64,000 nt of DNA from SZUA-117 sp964630795 (GTDB lineage: Bacteria > Pseudomonadota > Gammaproteobacteria > Steroidobacterales > Woeseiaceae), in contig CAZVWF010000002.1 of assembly GCA_964630795.1 (NCBI GenBank), positions 40,867-104,866 on the forward strand, in the 5' to 3' direction. Positions within the stretch are counted from its first letter, which is position 1. Every line of letters starts with the position of its first letter. Below, piece by piece: positions 1-7,901 of the stretch. The notes beneath the pieces are model-generated. The model made no database searches. It had not been told where the DNA came from and was given only the letters and a program-made list of their open reading frames with translations. Both the position numbers and the translations under genes were made by a program.

Positions 1-39
1 TGTTTCCCGCGGAACGTAAACAGTGATCTGCTCACTCAT
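1..39 (-). CDS. fdsB: NAD-dependent formate dehydrogenase beta subunit, first 13 codons only
   Basis: Only the N-terminus (M-S-E-Q-I-T-V-Y-V-P) lies in the window; the gene runs off the left edge. Its ATG overlaps the end of fdsG by 8 bp, which is typical of translational coupling. In fds operons the gene after the NuoE-like gamma subunit encodes the NuoF-like beta subunit, which binds FMN and NAD. The identity therefore rests on position and coupling rather than on a domain that can be seen. Confidence 0.6.
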   Translation of the reverse strand, partial: MSEQITVYVPRET

Positions 40-511
40 CGTTCGACCCCGCACACGCATCGATCAGCTTGTCGAGTTTGCCTGCATCGACCCGTCCGTG
101 AACCTTGTCGTCGATCATGACAGCGGGCGAGCAAGCGCAGTTGCCGAGGCAGTAAACCGGTTCCAGTGACACGTTGCCGTCTTCGCTGGTGCTATGCATT
201 TCAATGCCGAGTTTGCGCTCGGCATGCGCAGTCAGTTCGCGGCTACCCATGGCCTGACAGGCTTCAGCCTGGCAGATCTTTACCGTGTGTTTGCCTGGCG
301 GCGTCGTTCGAAAGTCATGATAGAAACTGACCACGCCGTGGACATCGGCGCGCGACAGGTTCAGTTCGTCGGCGATTTGTCGAATAGCTTCTTCGCTGAC
401 GAATCCATAGCGGTCGACGAAGGCGTGCAACACCTGAACCAACAGTTCAGGCTTTGCGTCGAACTGATGGATGATCTCGGCGGCAATGCCCGTGTCATGT
501 TTGATGGCCAT
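32..511 (-). CDS. fdsG: NAD-dependent formate dehydrogenase gamma subunit (NuoE-like 2Fe-2S protein)
   Basis: This 159-residue protein belongs to the thioredoxin-like 2Fe-2S family that includes NuoE. Four cysteines suited to binding a [2Fe-2S] cluster are visible: C80 and C85 (CQAEAC) and C121 and C125 (CLGNC). The helical N-terminal half, with DLNLSRADVHGVVSFYHDF-like content around residues 48-68, is characteristic of the family. In soluble NAD-linked formate dehydrogenases this subunit relays electrons between the molybdenum subunit and the flavin subunit. NuoE of complex I is the main alternative, but the adjacent fdhD, which serves formate dehydrogenases, argues for FdsG. It starts 3 bp after fdhD stops. 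Confidence 0.85.
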   Translation of the reverse strand: MAIKHDTGIAAEIIHQFDAKPELLVQVLHAFVDRYGFVSEEAIRQIADELNLSRADVHGVVSFYHDFRTTPPGKHTVKICQAEACQAMGSRELTAHAERKLGIEMHSTSEDGNVSLEPVYCLGNCACSPAVMIDDKVHGRVDAGKLDKLIDACAGSNDE

Positions 512-514
512 TCT

Positions 515-1375
515 CTACGCGATCCTTCCTTCATCCGCATAAATATTGAAAGTCCGATCACGCAGGAAACCGACAAGGGTCATACCGAACTCCCTGGCCG
601 TCTCAACAGCAAGACTGGACGGTGCGCCGACGGCCACGAGTAACGGTATGCCCGCGACCAGCGTTTTTTGCATTAACTCGAAACTTGCGCGACCAGAGAC
701 AAACAGGCCCAGATTGTGACCCGGGACTTTGCCGGCCTGCATCAGCGCGCCGATGACTTTGTCGGTGGCATTGTGCCGCCCGACGTCCTCGCGAACGAGA
801 TGTATTTCACCATCTGGACCGAAGGCGGCAGCGGCATGCAGCCCACCCGTCTCGACGAAGACGGGTTGCCGTTCGCAGACCTCGCCCGGAAGCCCGATCA
901 AGGCGTCTGAGTGAAAACGGGTGTCGATGCCCGCCAGGGAACGCAGCCCTGCGACTTGCAAGGCGTCGAGGGAGGCCTTCCCGCAGACGCCGCAGCTTGA
1001 GGTCATAAAGAAGTGTCGCTCGAGGCTTGCCAGGTCAAGTTCGACGTCCGCTGACAGTTCGACTCGAATGGTATTTTGCAGCGCCGTCGACGGGGCTGCC
1101 TGCCCGACCAGGTTTGCGGCGAGCACCTGTCCGCGGTCAGTGATAATGCCCTCGGTAAAGAGAAAGCCGATAGCGAGCTCTATGTCGTTACCGGGCGTTC
1201 GCATCGTGATGGAAACAGATTTTGCGGCAGCCGCATTCGCCGCATCGGCAACGACCTGGATCTCCAACGGTTCTTCGACCGCAACGACATCGGCCAGTGT
1301 CGTTCGGTTTGAACTGCCTGCCTTTTGAATATCGAATTTTCGACTGTGATCAGTCATATCTGCTGCTGTTGCCAA
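515..1375 (-). CDS. fdhD: Formate dehydrogenase accessory sulfurtransferase FdhD
   Basis: FdhD transfers sulfur from a cysteine desulfurase to the molybdenum cofactor so that formate dehydrogenase becomes active. The 286-residue protein has the family hallmark loop with two cysteines, C128 and C131, in TSSCGVCGKAS. Downstream it has FSLSGR-like and DVGRHNATDKVIGAL stretches that are strongly conserved in FdhD. An internal ATG at residue 7 (MTDHSRK) is an alternative start. It lies directly upstream of fdsG on the same strand. The window also contains moeA (about 50.5 kb), which makes the same cofactor. Confidence 0.95.
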   Translation of the reverse strand: MATAADMTDHSRKFDIQKAGSSNRTTLADVVAVEEPLEIQVVADAANAAAAKSVSITMRTPGNDIELAIGFLFTEGIITDRGQVLAANLVGQAAPSTALQNTIRVELSADVELDLASLERHFFMTSSCGVCGKASLDALQVAGLRSLAGIDTRFHSDALIGLPGEVCERQPVFVETGGLHAAAAFGPDGEIHLVREDVGRHNATDKVIGALMQAGKVPGHNLGLFVSGRASFELMQKTLVAGIPLLVAVGAPSSLAVETAREFGMTLVGFLRDRTFNIYADEGRIA

Positions 1376-1423
1376 CGTGCCTGAAACCGGCTGGCGATTA
1401 TATCGCGCCGATCGGCCCGAAAG

Positions 1424-1609
1424 TCAGTTTGTGGCCGGTTGTCCGCGCCAGGTGGCGGTTGGCATTTCGGGCCGTGTGATGGCCTGCCGGACATCCAGCA
1501 GTTCGGCACGGCGCCGCAGGCTGAATTCGGCGTTTTTGCCGCGGACGCCCAGGGGTTCGCCGGGATGCAACCGGACCCGCCCGTTCTGCTGCCGTTCAGT
1601 TTCGCTCAT
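1424..1609 (-). CDS. Possible 61-residue protein upstream of fdhD, unknown function
   Basis: This open frame reads in the fdhD direction and ends 48 bp before fdhD. Its codons are rich in G or C at the third position, like those of its neighbours, and the product is basic (R-rich around residues 30-37, LRRRAELLDVRQ). I recognise no family. It has no convincing ribosome binding site before the ATG. A Fur-box-like palindrome lies about 45 bp upstream. It could be a genuine small protein co-transcribed with fdhD, a leader, or chance. Confidence 0.35.
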   Translation of the reverse strand: MSETERQQNGRVRLHPGEPLGVRGKNAEFSLRRRAELLDVRQAITRPEMPTATWRGQPATN

Positions 1610-1650
1610 TACAATTAGGCCCTCGTCGTATCCTGTTGAGTTTTAATAAA

Positions 1651-1669
1651 AATGCGAACCATTCGCAAC
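1651..1669. promoter_or_regulatory. Fur-box-like palindrome between the fdhD side and the HiPIP gene
   Basis: The 19-bp stretch AATGCGAACCATTCGCAAC is a near-perfect inverted repeat (TGCGAA / TTCGCA around CCA). It resembles the GC-rich versions of the Fur operator, AATGATAATCATT. It sits in the divergent region between an iron-sulfur protein gene on the right and formate dehydrogenase genes on the left. A leftward -35-like TTGCGA overlaps it, so it could act on either side. Binding by Fur is inferred from the sequence only. Confidence 0.45.
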
Positions 1670-1686
1670 GAACGGACTCTTTCGGA

Positions 1687-1754
1687 TTGAGTGAAAATTC
1701 GATTAAGATACGCATCCTTTTTGAGCCTGAATTCGATTAAGATACGCATCGCCT
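1687..1754. repeat. 34-bp imperfect tandem repeat upstream of the HiPIP gene
   Basis: Two head-to-tail units of 34 bp (1687-1720 and 1721-1754) both begin TTGAG. They share the 21-bp identical stretch starting AATTCGATTAAGATACGCAT (1696-1716 and 1730-1750). Each unit contains a -10-like TAAGAT; the first is 17 bp from a weak TTCGGA. The repeat ends 45 bp before the HiPIP start. Two identical sites spaced about three helical turns apart suggest a paired operator or duplicated promoter. The AAGAT.GCAT core is vaguely like sites of Rrf2-type regulators, which is speculation. Confidence 0.8.
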
Positions 1755-1798
1755 GTCGACGAACGAGCACCGATTTCAAAAATGTTGAGGAGATTCCC

Positions 1799-2122
1799 TT
1801 GAGCAAGATCGCAAGACGTCAATTCATGCAGCTGTCCGCCGTAGCGGCCGCTGGTCTGGTTGTCAGCCCTGGCAAAGAAGCCAAGGCACAAGACATGCCC
1901 CGGATCGAGGAAAGTGATCCGGTAGCGCAGTCTCTCAAATACGTGCATGACGCCAGCACGGTTGATCCGGCGTCGCGGGCAAATCCTGCGGCAGATCAAA
2001 CCTGCGCAAATTGCGCACTGATCCAGGGCCCGGAAGGTGATGAATGGCGCCCGTGCCAGATTTTCCCCGGCAAGCTGGTTGCCAATGACGGCTGGTGTTC
2101 CGTCTGGGCACCCAAAGCCTGA
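1799..2122 (+). CDS. High-potential iron-sulfur protein (HiPIP), TAT-exported
   Basis: HiPIPs are small periplasmic electron carriers with one [4Fe-4S] cluster. The 107-residue product shows the four ligand cysteines in the expected order and spacing: C69 and C72 (CANC), C86 and C100. A twin-arginine signal (ARRQFMQLSAVAAAG) fits export of a folded cofactor protein. I chose the TTG at 1799 because GAGGAG lies at 1787-1792, six bases upstream, and the TAT motif follows at once. The frame is open upstream from 1691, but that extension crosses the tandem repeat. A strong terminator follows, so this is probably a single-gene transcript, possibly iron-controlled. Confidence 0.92.
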   Translation: MSKIARRQFMQLSAVAAAGLVVSPGKEAKAQDMPRIEESDPVAQSLKYVHDASTVDPASRANPAADQTCANCALIQGPEGDEWRPCQIFPGKLVANDGWCSVWAPKA

Positions 2123-2132
2123 CCAGACAATT

Positions 2133-2161
2133 CCCCGCCCGGCAACGGGCGGGGTTTCCTT
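2133..2161 (+). terminator. Rho-independent terminator after the HiPIP gene
   Basis: A 9-bp perfect stem (CCCCGCCCG / CGGGCGGGG) with a GCAA tetraloop is followed by a T-rich tract. It starts about 10 bp after the HiPIP stop codon. Confidence 0.9.
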
Positions 2162-2255
2162 GTCGCATCAGTCTCCCGGCCACGCTGCCGCAGGATTCGC
2201 TTGCAGCACTTATTTAATTGACCGACGATTTCGCCAACCAGAAATCGAGTGATAC

Positions 2256-3116
2256 ATGAATCCGGACGTCAAGCACTTCTATCACGAGGGTAGTGGCACC
2301 TTCTCCTATGTCGTAAGTGACCCGCAGACGAGCGAAGCAGCGATCGTTGATCCGGTGCTGCAGTTTTCCGCTGCGTCGGGGCGTACTGACACCGCACCCG
2401 CCGACGAGATCATCGACTATGTCAAAGCCGAACGGTTATCGGTAGCCTGGATTCTCGAGACGCACGCCCATGCGGATCACCTCACCTCGGCGCAGTACCT
2501 GAAACAACAACTGGGTGGCAAGGTAGCCATCGGTGAAGGCATACGCGACGTGCAATCGAATTTTGTGCCGGTATTCAATCTGAAGTCACCGTTTGCACCG
2601 GATGGTAGTCAGTTTGATCACCTTTTCGGCGACAAAGAGATTTTCTCCATCGGTGAACTGACGGCGCGCGTGATGTGTACGCCGGGCCATACTAATGACA
2701 GCGTCACCTATGTTGTCGGTAACGCTGCCTTTGTCGGCGATACCGTGTTCATGACCGATTACGGTACAGCGCGATGCGACTTCCCGGGCGGCGATGCCGG
2801 CCGATTGTATGACTCCATCCAGGCACTTTTTTCCCTGCCGGATGACACGATTCTGTATCTGTGTCACGACTACCCGCCGAGCGATCGGGCTGTGCGATGC
2901 GCTGTTCCCGTTACCGAGCAGCGTGCTGACAATATTCATGTCGGTAATGATGTAACGCGTGAAGATTTTGTGGCCCTGAGAGAAGCCCGTGACGCCAATC
3001 TGGATCTGCCGATGCTGATCGTACCGTCCATCCAGGTAAACATTCGTGCCGGTAATCTGCCGGACGCGGAAGACAACGGTACCGCTTACCTCAAATTCCC
3101 CCTGGACACCCTTTAG
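2256..3116 (+). CDS. Metallo-beta-lactamase-fold hydrolase, persulfide dioxygenase/Blh-like
   Basis: The 286-residue protein has the complete metal-binding set of the superfamily: H70, H72, D74 and H75 (THAHADH), H145 (CTPGH), D162 (FVGDTVFM) and H204 (LCHDY). The DTVFMTDYGTARCDFPGG segment is typical of the ETHE1/Blh branch. These enzymes are iron persulfide dioxygenases or related sulfur-detoxifying hydrolases rather than lactamases. No rhodanese domain is fused. It starts with ATG 134 bp after the HiPIP stop, beyond the terminator, so it has its own transcription start. Substrate is inferred from the family. Confidence 0.8.
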   Translation: MNPDVKHFYHEGSGTFSYVVSDPQTSEAAIVDPVLQFSAASGRTDTAPADEIIDYVKAERLSVAWILETHAHADHLTSAQYLKQQLGGKVAIGEGIRDVQSNFVPVFNLKSPFAPDGSQFDHLFGDKEIFSIGELTARVMCTPGHTNDSVTYVVGNAAFVGDTVFMTDYGTARCDFPGGDAGRLYDSIQALFSLPDDTILYLCHDYPPSDRAVRCAVPVTEQRADNIHVGNDVTREDFVALREARDANLDLPMLIVPSIQVNIRAGNLPDAEDNGTAYLKFPLDTL

Positions 3117-3170
3117 CCTGCATCGCGCGGCAGGTACAATGCGCCGCCTGACCTGCCCGGAGAGATCACC

Positions 3171-4355
3171 TTGTTCGAGACACTGGAGCCGAAACCCGCT
3201 GATGCCATCCTGAAGTTGATCGGCGAGCATAGAGAAGACCCTCGCGCCGAAAAAATCGATCTCGGTGTCGGTGTCTATCGTGATGCCGACGGAAACACGC
3301 CAATCCTTAACAGCGTGAAAAAAGCCGAGCATTGGCTCGTCGGTACGCAGACGAGCAAAGCCTACCTCGGCTCGCGCGGTGACATCGTTTTCTGCGATGA
3401 CGTTGAAAAGCTGGTCTTCGGCGACGATGCGATTGACGATGACCGGATTTCGACGGTGCAATCCCCGGGCGGCTCGGGTGCATTGCGCGTCGGTGCAGAA
3501 CTGATTTTGCGTGCCAACCCGGATGCTGTGATGTGGGTCAGCGATCCGACCTGGAACAATCACATCCCCCTGATGGGTAATGCCGGCGTCAAACTGCAGT
3601 CGTATCCCTATTACGATGGCGAGAAAAACCGTATTCGCTTCGACGACATGATGGAAACGCTGGGTACAGCAAATGCCGGCGAGATCGTGCTGCTGCACGG
3701 TTGCTGTCACAACCCGACCGGCATGGATCTTTCCAGGGATCAGTGGGACAGGGTGGCTGACCTGGTGGAAGAGCGCGGCTTGATTCCGTTTATCGATATT
3801 GCCTACCAGGGTTTTGCTGAAGGGCTGGAGGACGATGCCTATGGTGTCCGCCTGATGTATGGCCGGGTGCCGGAAATGTTCGTGACTCACTCCTGTTCCA
3901 AGAATTTCGGTATCTACCGCGATCGGGTCGGTGCGTTGTCCCTTTTATCCGCAGATGCTGACACCGCGAAAGTAGTCGACAGCCAGGCGCTATCGCTGGT
4001 GCGGACGATTTACTCACTGCCGCCGGATCACGGCGCCGCGGTCGTCTCACATATTCTGAACGATGAGGAATTGCGTGCTGAGTGGCTGGGCGAACTGGCT
4101 GGCATGCGCAAGCGTTTGCAAGCCATGCGTAAGCTCCTGGTCGAGGAGCTGAAGAGCGCAGCGCCGGACCACGACTTCAACCACATATCGCGTACCACCG
4201 GAATGTTCTGTTACCTGGGCGTAACGCCGGAACAGGTTGCGGCGATCAAGAAGGATCGTGGGGTTTACCTGGTGGACTCCAGCCGCATCAACGTCTGCGG
4301 CATCACGGAAGGCAACGTACGCTACCTCGCCGAATCGATCGCCTCAGTTCTTTAG
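3171..4355 (+). CDS. Aromatic/aspartate aminotransferase (class I, PLP-dependent)
   Basis: The enzyme transfers amino groups between aspartate or aromatic amino acids and 2-oxoacids. The 394-residue length matches AspC/TyrB. The N-terminus (LEPKPADAILKLIGEHRED), the CCHNPTG motif (178-184) and the PLP lysine K244 in SCSKNFG all fit class I-alpha aminotransferases. TTG at 3171 is the start, with GGAGAG about 7 bp before it. Whether aspartate or aromatic substrates dominate cannot be read from the sequence. Confidence 0.9.
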   Translation: MFETLEPKPADAILKLIGEHREDPRAEKIDLGVGVYRDADGNTPILNSVKKAEHWLVGTQTSKAYLGSRGDIVFCDDVEKLVFGDDAIDDDRISTVQSPGGSGALRVGAELILRANPDAVMWVSDPTWNNHIPLMGNAGVKLQSYPYYDGEKNRIRFDDMMETLGTANAGEIVLLHGCCHNPTGMDLSRDQWDRVADLVEERGLIPFIDIAYQGFAEGLEDDAYGVRLMYGRVPEMFVTHSCSKNFGIYRDRVGALSLLSADADTAKVVDSQALSLVRTIYSLPPDHGAAVVSHILNDEELRAEWLGELAGMRKRLQAMRKLLVEELKSAAPDHDFNHISRTTGMFCYLGVTPEQVAAIKKDRGVYLVDSSRINVCGITEGNVRYLAESIASVL

Positions 4356-4375
4356 GCGTCCTGCTTCACAGGCGG

Positions 4376-4942
4376 CTACGATCGCTGTTTGTACCACGCG
4401 GTGATTCGGATGCCGATTGCTAACAGTACCAGTCCCGCCAGCACGTAATGGACCGGCTCGGCAACGCCACCCGCAATTCTCGTGAACTGGGCCTGTGCGA
4501 GTGCAATACCGATCACGTACAAGCCGGTCTTGTGGAGAATCTTCCATCGCTTCGGGCCGAGAAGCGCTGCCGGCTTGTTGAATGAGGTGACCAGCATAAG
4601 GTAGATGAACGCGTATACGAGCATTCCCAGGTAGGCCGCGGGCAGCCCGTTCAGGGTGATGAGTAAATAGAGGTGTGCCGTCATGATGGCTGCAAATGCG
4701 ACACCGAAAGAACGCCTGTTTTTCACCATTAATTGGCTGAACGTATTTGCCGCCAGCGTTCGCATCGGCCTGGCGACGAAAATCAACAGGTATATAAGGA
4801 GTGACAGCCTGGCACCCAGGCGCAAGGTTGATCCAAGGCTATCTTCATCCCATGCATTCTGTTGCAGATAAACCCATGCAGGCAGGGAGAATGCGAGGAG
4901 CGCCAGGCTGAATACAGCGACGTTCGTCTGATAGTGGGTCAC
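4376..4942 (-). CDS. Ferric-reductase-like multi-pass membrane protein (YedZ/MsrQ-type fold)
   Basis: This 188-residue protein has about five to six hydrophobic segments. It carries histidines in membrane segments (TAHLYLLI near residue 90, LHKTGLYVIG near 135) of the kind that bind heme b in the ferric-reductase-like transmembrane family. Its layout resembles MsrQ, the heme subunit that feeds electrons to periplasmic methionine sulfoxide reductase MsrP. No msrP is adjacent, so I do not assign msrQ. Its start overlaps the end of the DUF192 gene by an ATGA, so the two are probably translated together. Confidence 0.7.
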   Translation of the reverse strand: MTHYQTNVAVFSLALLAFSLPAWVYLQQNAWDEDSLGSTLRLGARLSLLIYLLIFVARPMRTLAANTFSQLMVKNRRSFGVAFAAIMTAHLYLLITLNGLPAAYLGMLVYAFIYLMLVTSFNKPAALLGPKRWKILHKTGLYVIGIALAQAQFTRIAGGVAEPVHYVLAGLVLLAIGIRITAWYKQRS

Positions 4943-5409
4943 AGCGGCAGGATTACCCGGCTGTCGGTGTCGATGTGGAGGCGTTCAGACGTTCCGCCAT
5001 TGAGTTCCAGCACATAGTTGACCGCTTCAGCGGATCGTCTCGATTTCAGCGTGTGCGGCTGCGCGTTCTCGTGAATATTGACGATGCGCCCGTCGGCCGC
5101 AAAGAAAACGATGTCGAGCGGTATATAGGTATTCTTCATCCAGATCGACAGGGTCCGGCTGCGACGGTACACGAACAACATGCCGGTTGTATCCGCCATT
5201 TCACGAACAAACATCAGCCCACGCCGGTGTTGCTCACTTGTCAGTGCGACATAGACATCGAACAGGTAACAGGCGTGCGCGCTGGCCTCGATGACCACCG
5301 TTGTCTTCTCGAAAGCCTCGTCAACGGTGTCCTCAAAGTCGTATTCGGCAGACTGGGCCGACAGCAGGAGCCAGGCGCAGGCGATGCCCAGGATGCGCAG
5401 CATCTTCAT
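4939..5409 (-). CDS. DUF192 family secreted protein
   Basis: This 156-residue protein starts with a signal peptide (LRILGIACAWLLLSAQS). The DUF192 core follows: RGLMFV near residue 65, MLFVY, IWMKNTYIPLDIVFF near 92-106, and a VNYVLELNGG close to the end. The molecular role of the family is not established. The ATG at 5409 overlaps the stop of the upstream gene (ATGA), which supports this start over the second ATG two codons later. It is the middle gene of a tightly packed trio. Confidence 0.85.
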   Translation of the reverse strand: MKMLRILGIACAWLLLSAQSAEYDFEDTVDEAFEKTTVVIEASAHACYLFDVYVALTSEQHRRGLMFVREMADTTGMLFVYRRSRTLSIWMKNTYIPLDIVFFAADGRIVNIHENAQPHTLKSRRSAEAVNYVLELNGGTSERLHIDTDSRVILPL

Positions 5410-5921
5410 TCTTGCGGGTCCCGGTTCAGTCGGGCCGAAAATTTAAGTTCGGTGAAGTTGATGTTTGCGGCTCCATTCAGCTCCGCCAGGGGAGAAACGC
5501 AGTATACGGTAACGCCGATACGGTAGATCGACCCGGCGTCATTGTCGAATGGGTCCTGGAAGTCGGCGTCGGTCCAGCAACCGGTCGCATCTGCTATGCT
5601 GAAAAAACGGTCGCCCCCTTCTTCCATGAAAGTAGTGTTGGTCGCAAGTTCCCGGGCTGTGCGTCCGCGTTCAAGCTCAGGGATACCCGGAATGAACGCG
5701 ACAATCGCAGCGTCGGGGTCATCGGTCAAGGGGTCCGCAATAATCGCAATTTGCAGTCGGTTTCGGGTGTAACGATTCGGGTTCGTCGAATTCAAAATCG
5801 GGTCTGGCAACGACTGTACAGCGCGCATTATCGCCAACCGCGAGTTGGCTGGCCAACGGACCGGGTATCGGCCAGTGGGACAAATTGTTACTGACCGGTT
5901 GGACTCATCGCGCATCGCCAC
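5406..5921 (-). CDS. Conserved-looking protein of unknown function
   Basis: I do not recognise this 171-residue protein. Its C-terminal half (FFSIADATGCWTDADF, then GSIYRIGVTVYCVSPLAEL and an INFTELKFSARL end) reads like a folded beta-rich extracellular domain with two cysteines. No signal peptide is visible from the first ATG. The 5' end overlaps the promoter of the divergent moxR operon (5899-5927), so a later start, such as the ATG at 5828, is plausible. It is coupled by overlap to the secreted DUF192 gene, which hints at an envelope role. Confidence 0.5.
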   Translation of the reverse strand: MAMRDESNRSVTICPTGRYPVRWPANSRLAIMRAVQSLPDPILNSTNPNRYTRNRLQIAIIADPLTDDPDAAIVAFIPGIPELERGRTARELATNTTFMEEGGDRFFSIADATGCWTDADFQDPFDNDAGSIYRIGVTVYCVSPLAELNGAANINFTELKFSARLNRDPQE

Positions 5922-5927
5922 TACAAT
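5899..5927 (+). promoter_or_regulatory. Sigma-70 promoter of the moxR/bat operon
   Basis: TTGGAC (5899-5904) and TACAAT (5922-5927) are separated by 17 bp, which is close to the sigma-70 consensus. The moxR ATG follows 35 bp after the -10 box. Confidence 0.65.
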
Positions 5928-5961
5928 GGCACGCCTTTTTCGCCCTCGGAGTGAGTCAATA

Positions 5962-6930
5962 ATGAGCGTCTCAGAACAATTCCAACAGCTCGAAGCCCAT
6001 GTGGCGAGCCTGATTATCGGTCAGGAGCACCTGATCAACAGGATGCTGATTGCGCTCCTGTGCGATGGTCACCTGATCGTCGAGGGCGCGCCCGGGCTGG
6101 CAAAGACGCGGGCCATTAAAGTTCTTGCCGAGAGTATCGAGGGCAGTTTTCATCGTCTGCAGTTTACGCCCGACTTGCTGCCGGCCGACCTGACCGGTAC
6201 CGACATCTATCGACCGCAGGACGGCACTTTTGAATTCCGGGAGGGTCCGCTTTTTCATAACCTGATCCTTGCGGACGAGATCAACCGTGCGCCGGCCAAA
6301 GTGCAATCCGCGCTCCTCGAATCGATGGAAGAACGACAAATCACAGTCGGTGAAGGCACCTACAAGTTGCCGCCGTTGTTCATGGTGATGGCGACGCAAA
6401 ACCCGATCGAACAGGAAGGCACCTATCCCCTGCCGGAAGCGCAGCTCGACCGGTTTCTTCTGCACGTGGAAGTGGGGTATCCAACCCCGGAGGACGAGCG
6501 TCGAATACTCATATTGAATCGCGACGAAGCGAAATCCGGCGAACGGGACGCTTTTGCCCCGCTGATGGAAGTGTCGGAAGCCACGATTATGGAAGGACGG
6601 CAACAGATCCTGAACCTGCATCTGTCCGACGAGCTCGAGCAATACATTGTTAACGTGGTCGTTGCGACCAGGAACCCGGGCGCCGTGAACAAGAACCTCG
6701 ATGGCCAGGTGATGTATGGCGCGAGTCCCCGTGCGTGCATGGGTATCGATCGTGCTGCCCGCGCACATGCCTGGTTACAGGGTCGGGATTACGTCGGGCC
6801 GGAAGACATCCAGGCAGTGGCGTCCGACGTATTGCGGCATCGTCTCGTGATGAGTTTCGAGGCCGAAGCTGATGGCATTTCGGCGGATTCCGTCATTGAA
6901 GGCGTACTCGACGGTGTCGGGGTGCCCTAG
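5962..6930 (+). CDS. MoxR-family AAA+ ATPase
   Basis: MoxR ATPases act as chaperones that activate partner proteins with von Willebrand A domains. The 322-residue protein has Walker A (EGAPGLAKTR, residues 41-50), Walker B and the following loop (LADEINRAPAKVQSALLESM), sensor 1 (ATQNPIEQEGTYPLPEAQ) and a C-terminal lid. I chose the ATG at 5962, with GGAGTGAG upstream, rather than the longer open frame that reads back through the promoter. It is the first gene of a six-gene operon containing its likely VWA partners. Confidence 0.93.
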   Translation: MSVSEQFQQLEAHVASLIIGQEHLINRMLIALLCDGHLIVEGAPGLAKTRAIKVLAESIEGSFHRLQFTPDLLPADLTGTDIYRPQDGTFEFREGPLFHNLILADEINRAPAKVQSALLESMEERQITVGEGTYKLPPLFMVMATQNPIEQEGTYPLPEAQLDRFLLHVEVGYPTPEDERRILILNRDEAKSGERDAFAPLMEVSEATIMEGRQQILNLHLSDELEQYIVNVVVATRNPGAVNKNLDGQVMYGASPRACMGIDRAARAHAWLQGRDYVGPEDIQAVASDVLRHRLVMSFEAEADGISADSVIEGVLDGVGVP

Positions 6931-6945
6931 GCCAGGCCGCGTCCT

Positions 6946-7890
6946 ATGCGCCACGACAAACTCCCCGGGGACGCCTCGCCCGTCAGTGTCAGCCAGGCCG
7001 GGCTGATCCGGCTGAGCGGGCCGGCACGTGCACTGGCGCTCGATGTGCTGCGCATCAATTCGCTGCAGACAGGTGCCTACGTGTCGCACTTCAAGGGCCG
7101 CGGGATGGAGTTCGACGAATCCCGTCCCTACCAGCCCGGCGATGACCCGCGAAACATCGACTGGCGCGTGACGGCGCGCAGCTCCGAGGCCTACACAAAG
7201 CTGTTCCGGGAGGAACGCGAACGGCCGGTCCTGATCATGACGGACCTGCGTTCGAATATGCATTTTGCGACGCAGGGATGCTTCAAGTCCGTCAACGGCG
7301 CTCGCGCGGCCGCGCTCCTTGCCTGGGCGGCGCATCATCGTGGCGATCGGCTGGGTGGCCTGGTCTTCGGCGACACTCGCCACCGGGAGTTGAGACCGCG
7401 ACTCGGTCGCCAGGCCGCGTTGCGCTACGTGCACGAGCTCGTCACGCACCCCGACTGGACGAAAGACATCGATCACGGTGTACTGGATGAAGAGCCCCTA
7501 TTGACGCAAGCGATGGGAATGCTGCGGCGCGTTGCCCATCCCGGCAGCCTCGTGATCATCGTCAGCGATTTCATTGGTCTGTCGCGCACGGCGCAGTCGT
7601 ACCTGACGGGCATTGCCCGGCACAACGAGGTGCTCGCCGTATTTCTTAGCGATCCATTGGAACGACAACTGCCGCCACCGGGTCGATACAGACTGGTGAG
7701 TCACGATGAAGAAATGGCGATTGACACGTATGCGAAGGGTGCCCGTTCCGAATACCGGGACGCTTTCGAGGAACGCCTGCACGAGTTTGATGCCTTTTGT
7801 CATCGATACGGCATTCACCTGCTGCCGCTATCCACGGAAGATGACCCTGTACAGACACTGCAGCAAGCCCTCGGCAAGCGGGCGTTATAG
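6946..7890 (+). CDS. DUF58 domain protein
   Basis: This 314-residue protein carries the DUF58 signature: GRGMEFDESRPYQPGDD (about 52-68), followed by RNIDWRVTARSSEAYTK and FREERERPV. A VWA-like second half includes VLIMTDLRSNM and IIVSDFIG. DUF58 proteins are nearly always encoded beside MoxR, as here (15 bp after it). This one lacks the N-terminal transmembrane helices of longer DUF58 proteins and is probably cytoplasmic. Its biochemical activity is unknown. Confidence 0.9.
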   Translation: MRHDKLPGDASPVSVSQAGLIRLSGPARALALDVLRINSLQTGAYVSHFKGRGMEFDESRPYQPGDDPRNIDWRVTARSSEAYTKLFREERERPVLIMTDLRSNMHFATQGCFKSVNGARAAALLAWAAHHRGDRLGGLVFGDTRHRELRPRLGRQAALRYVHELVTHPDWTKDIDHGVLDEEPLLTQAMGMLRRVAHPGSLVIIVSDFIGLSRTAQSYLTGIARHNEVLAVFLSDPLERQLPPPGRYRLVSHDEEMAIDTYAKGARSEYRDAFEERLHEFDAFCHRYGIHLLPLSTEDDPVQTLQQALGKRAL

Positions 7891-7901
7891 GATTAGCTAC
7901 C

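Noticed and set aside
2586..3890. A 434-codon open frame on the minus strand, antisense to the metallo-beta-lactamase and aminotransferase genes
   Set aside because: It lies opposite two well-recognised genes with complete catalytic motifs, spans the space between them, and its product has no recognisable domain. It is a codon-bias shadow.
4376..4942. Assignment of the ferric-reductase-like gene as msrQ
   Set aside because: No msrP gene is next to it and the heme histidine pattern alone does not separate MsrQ from other members of the family.
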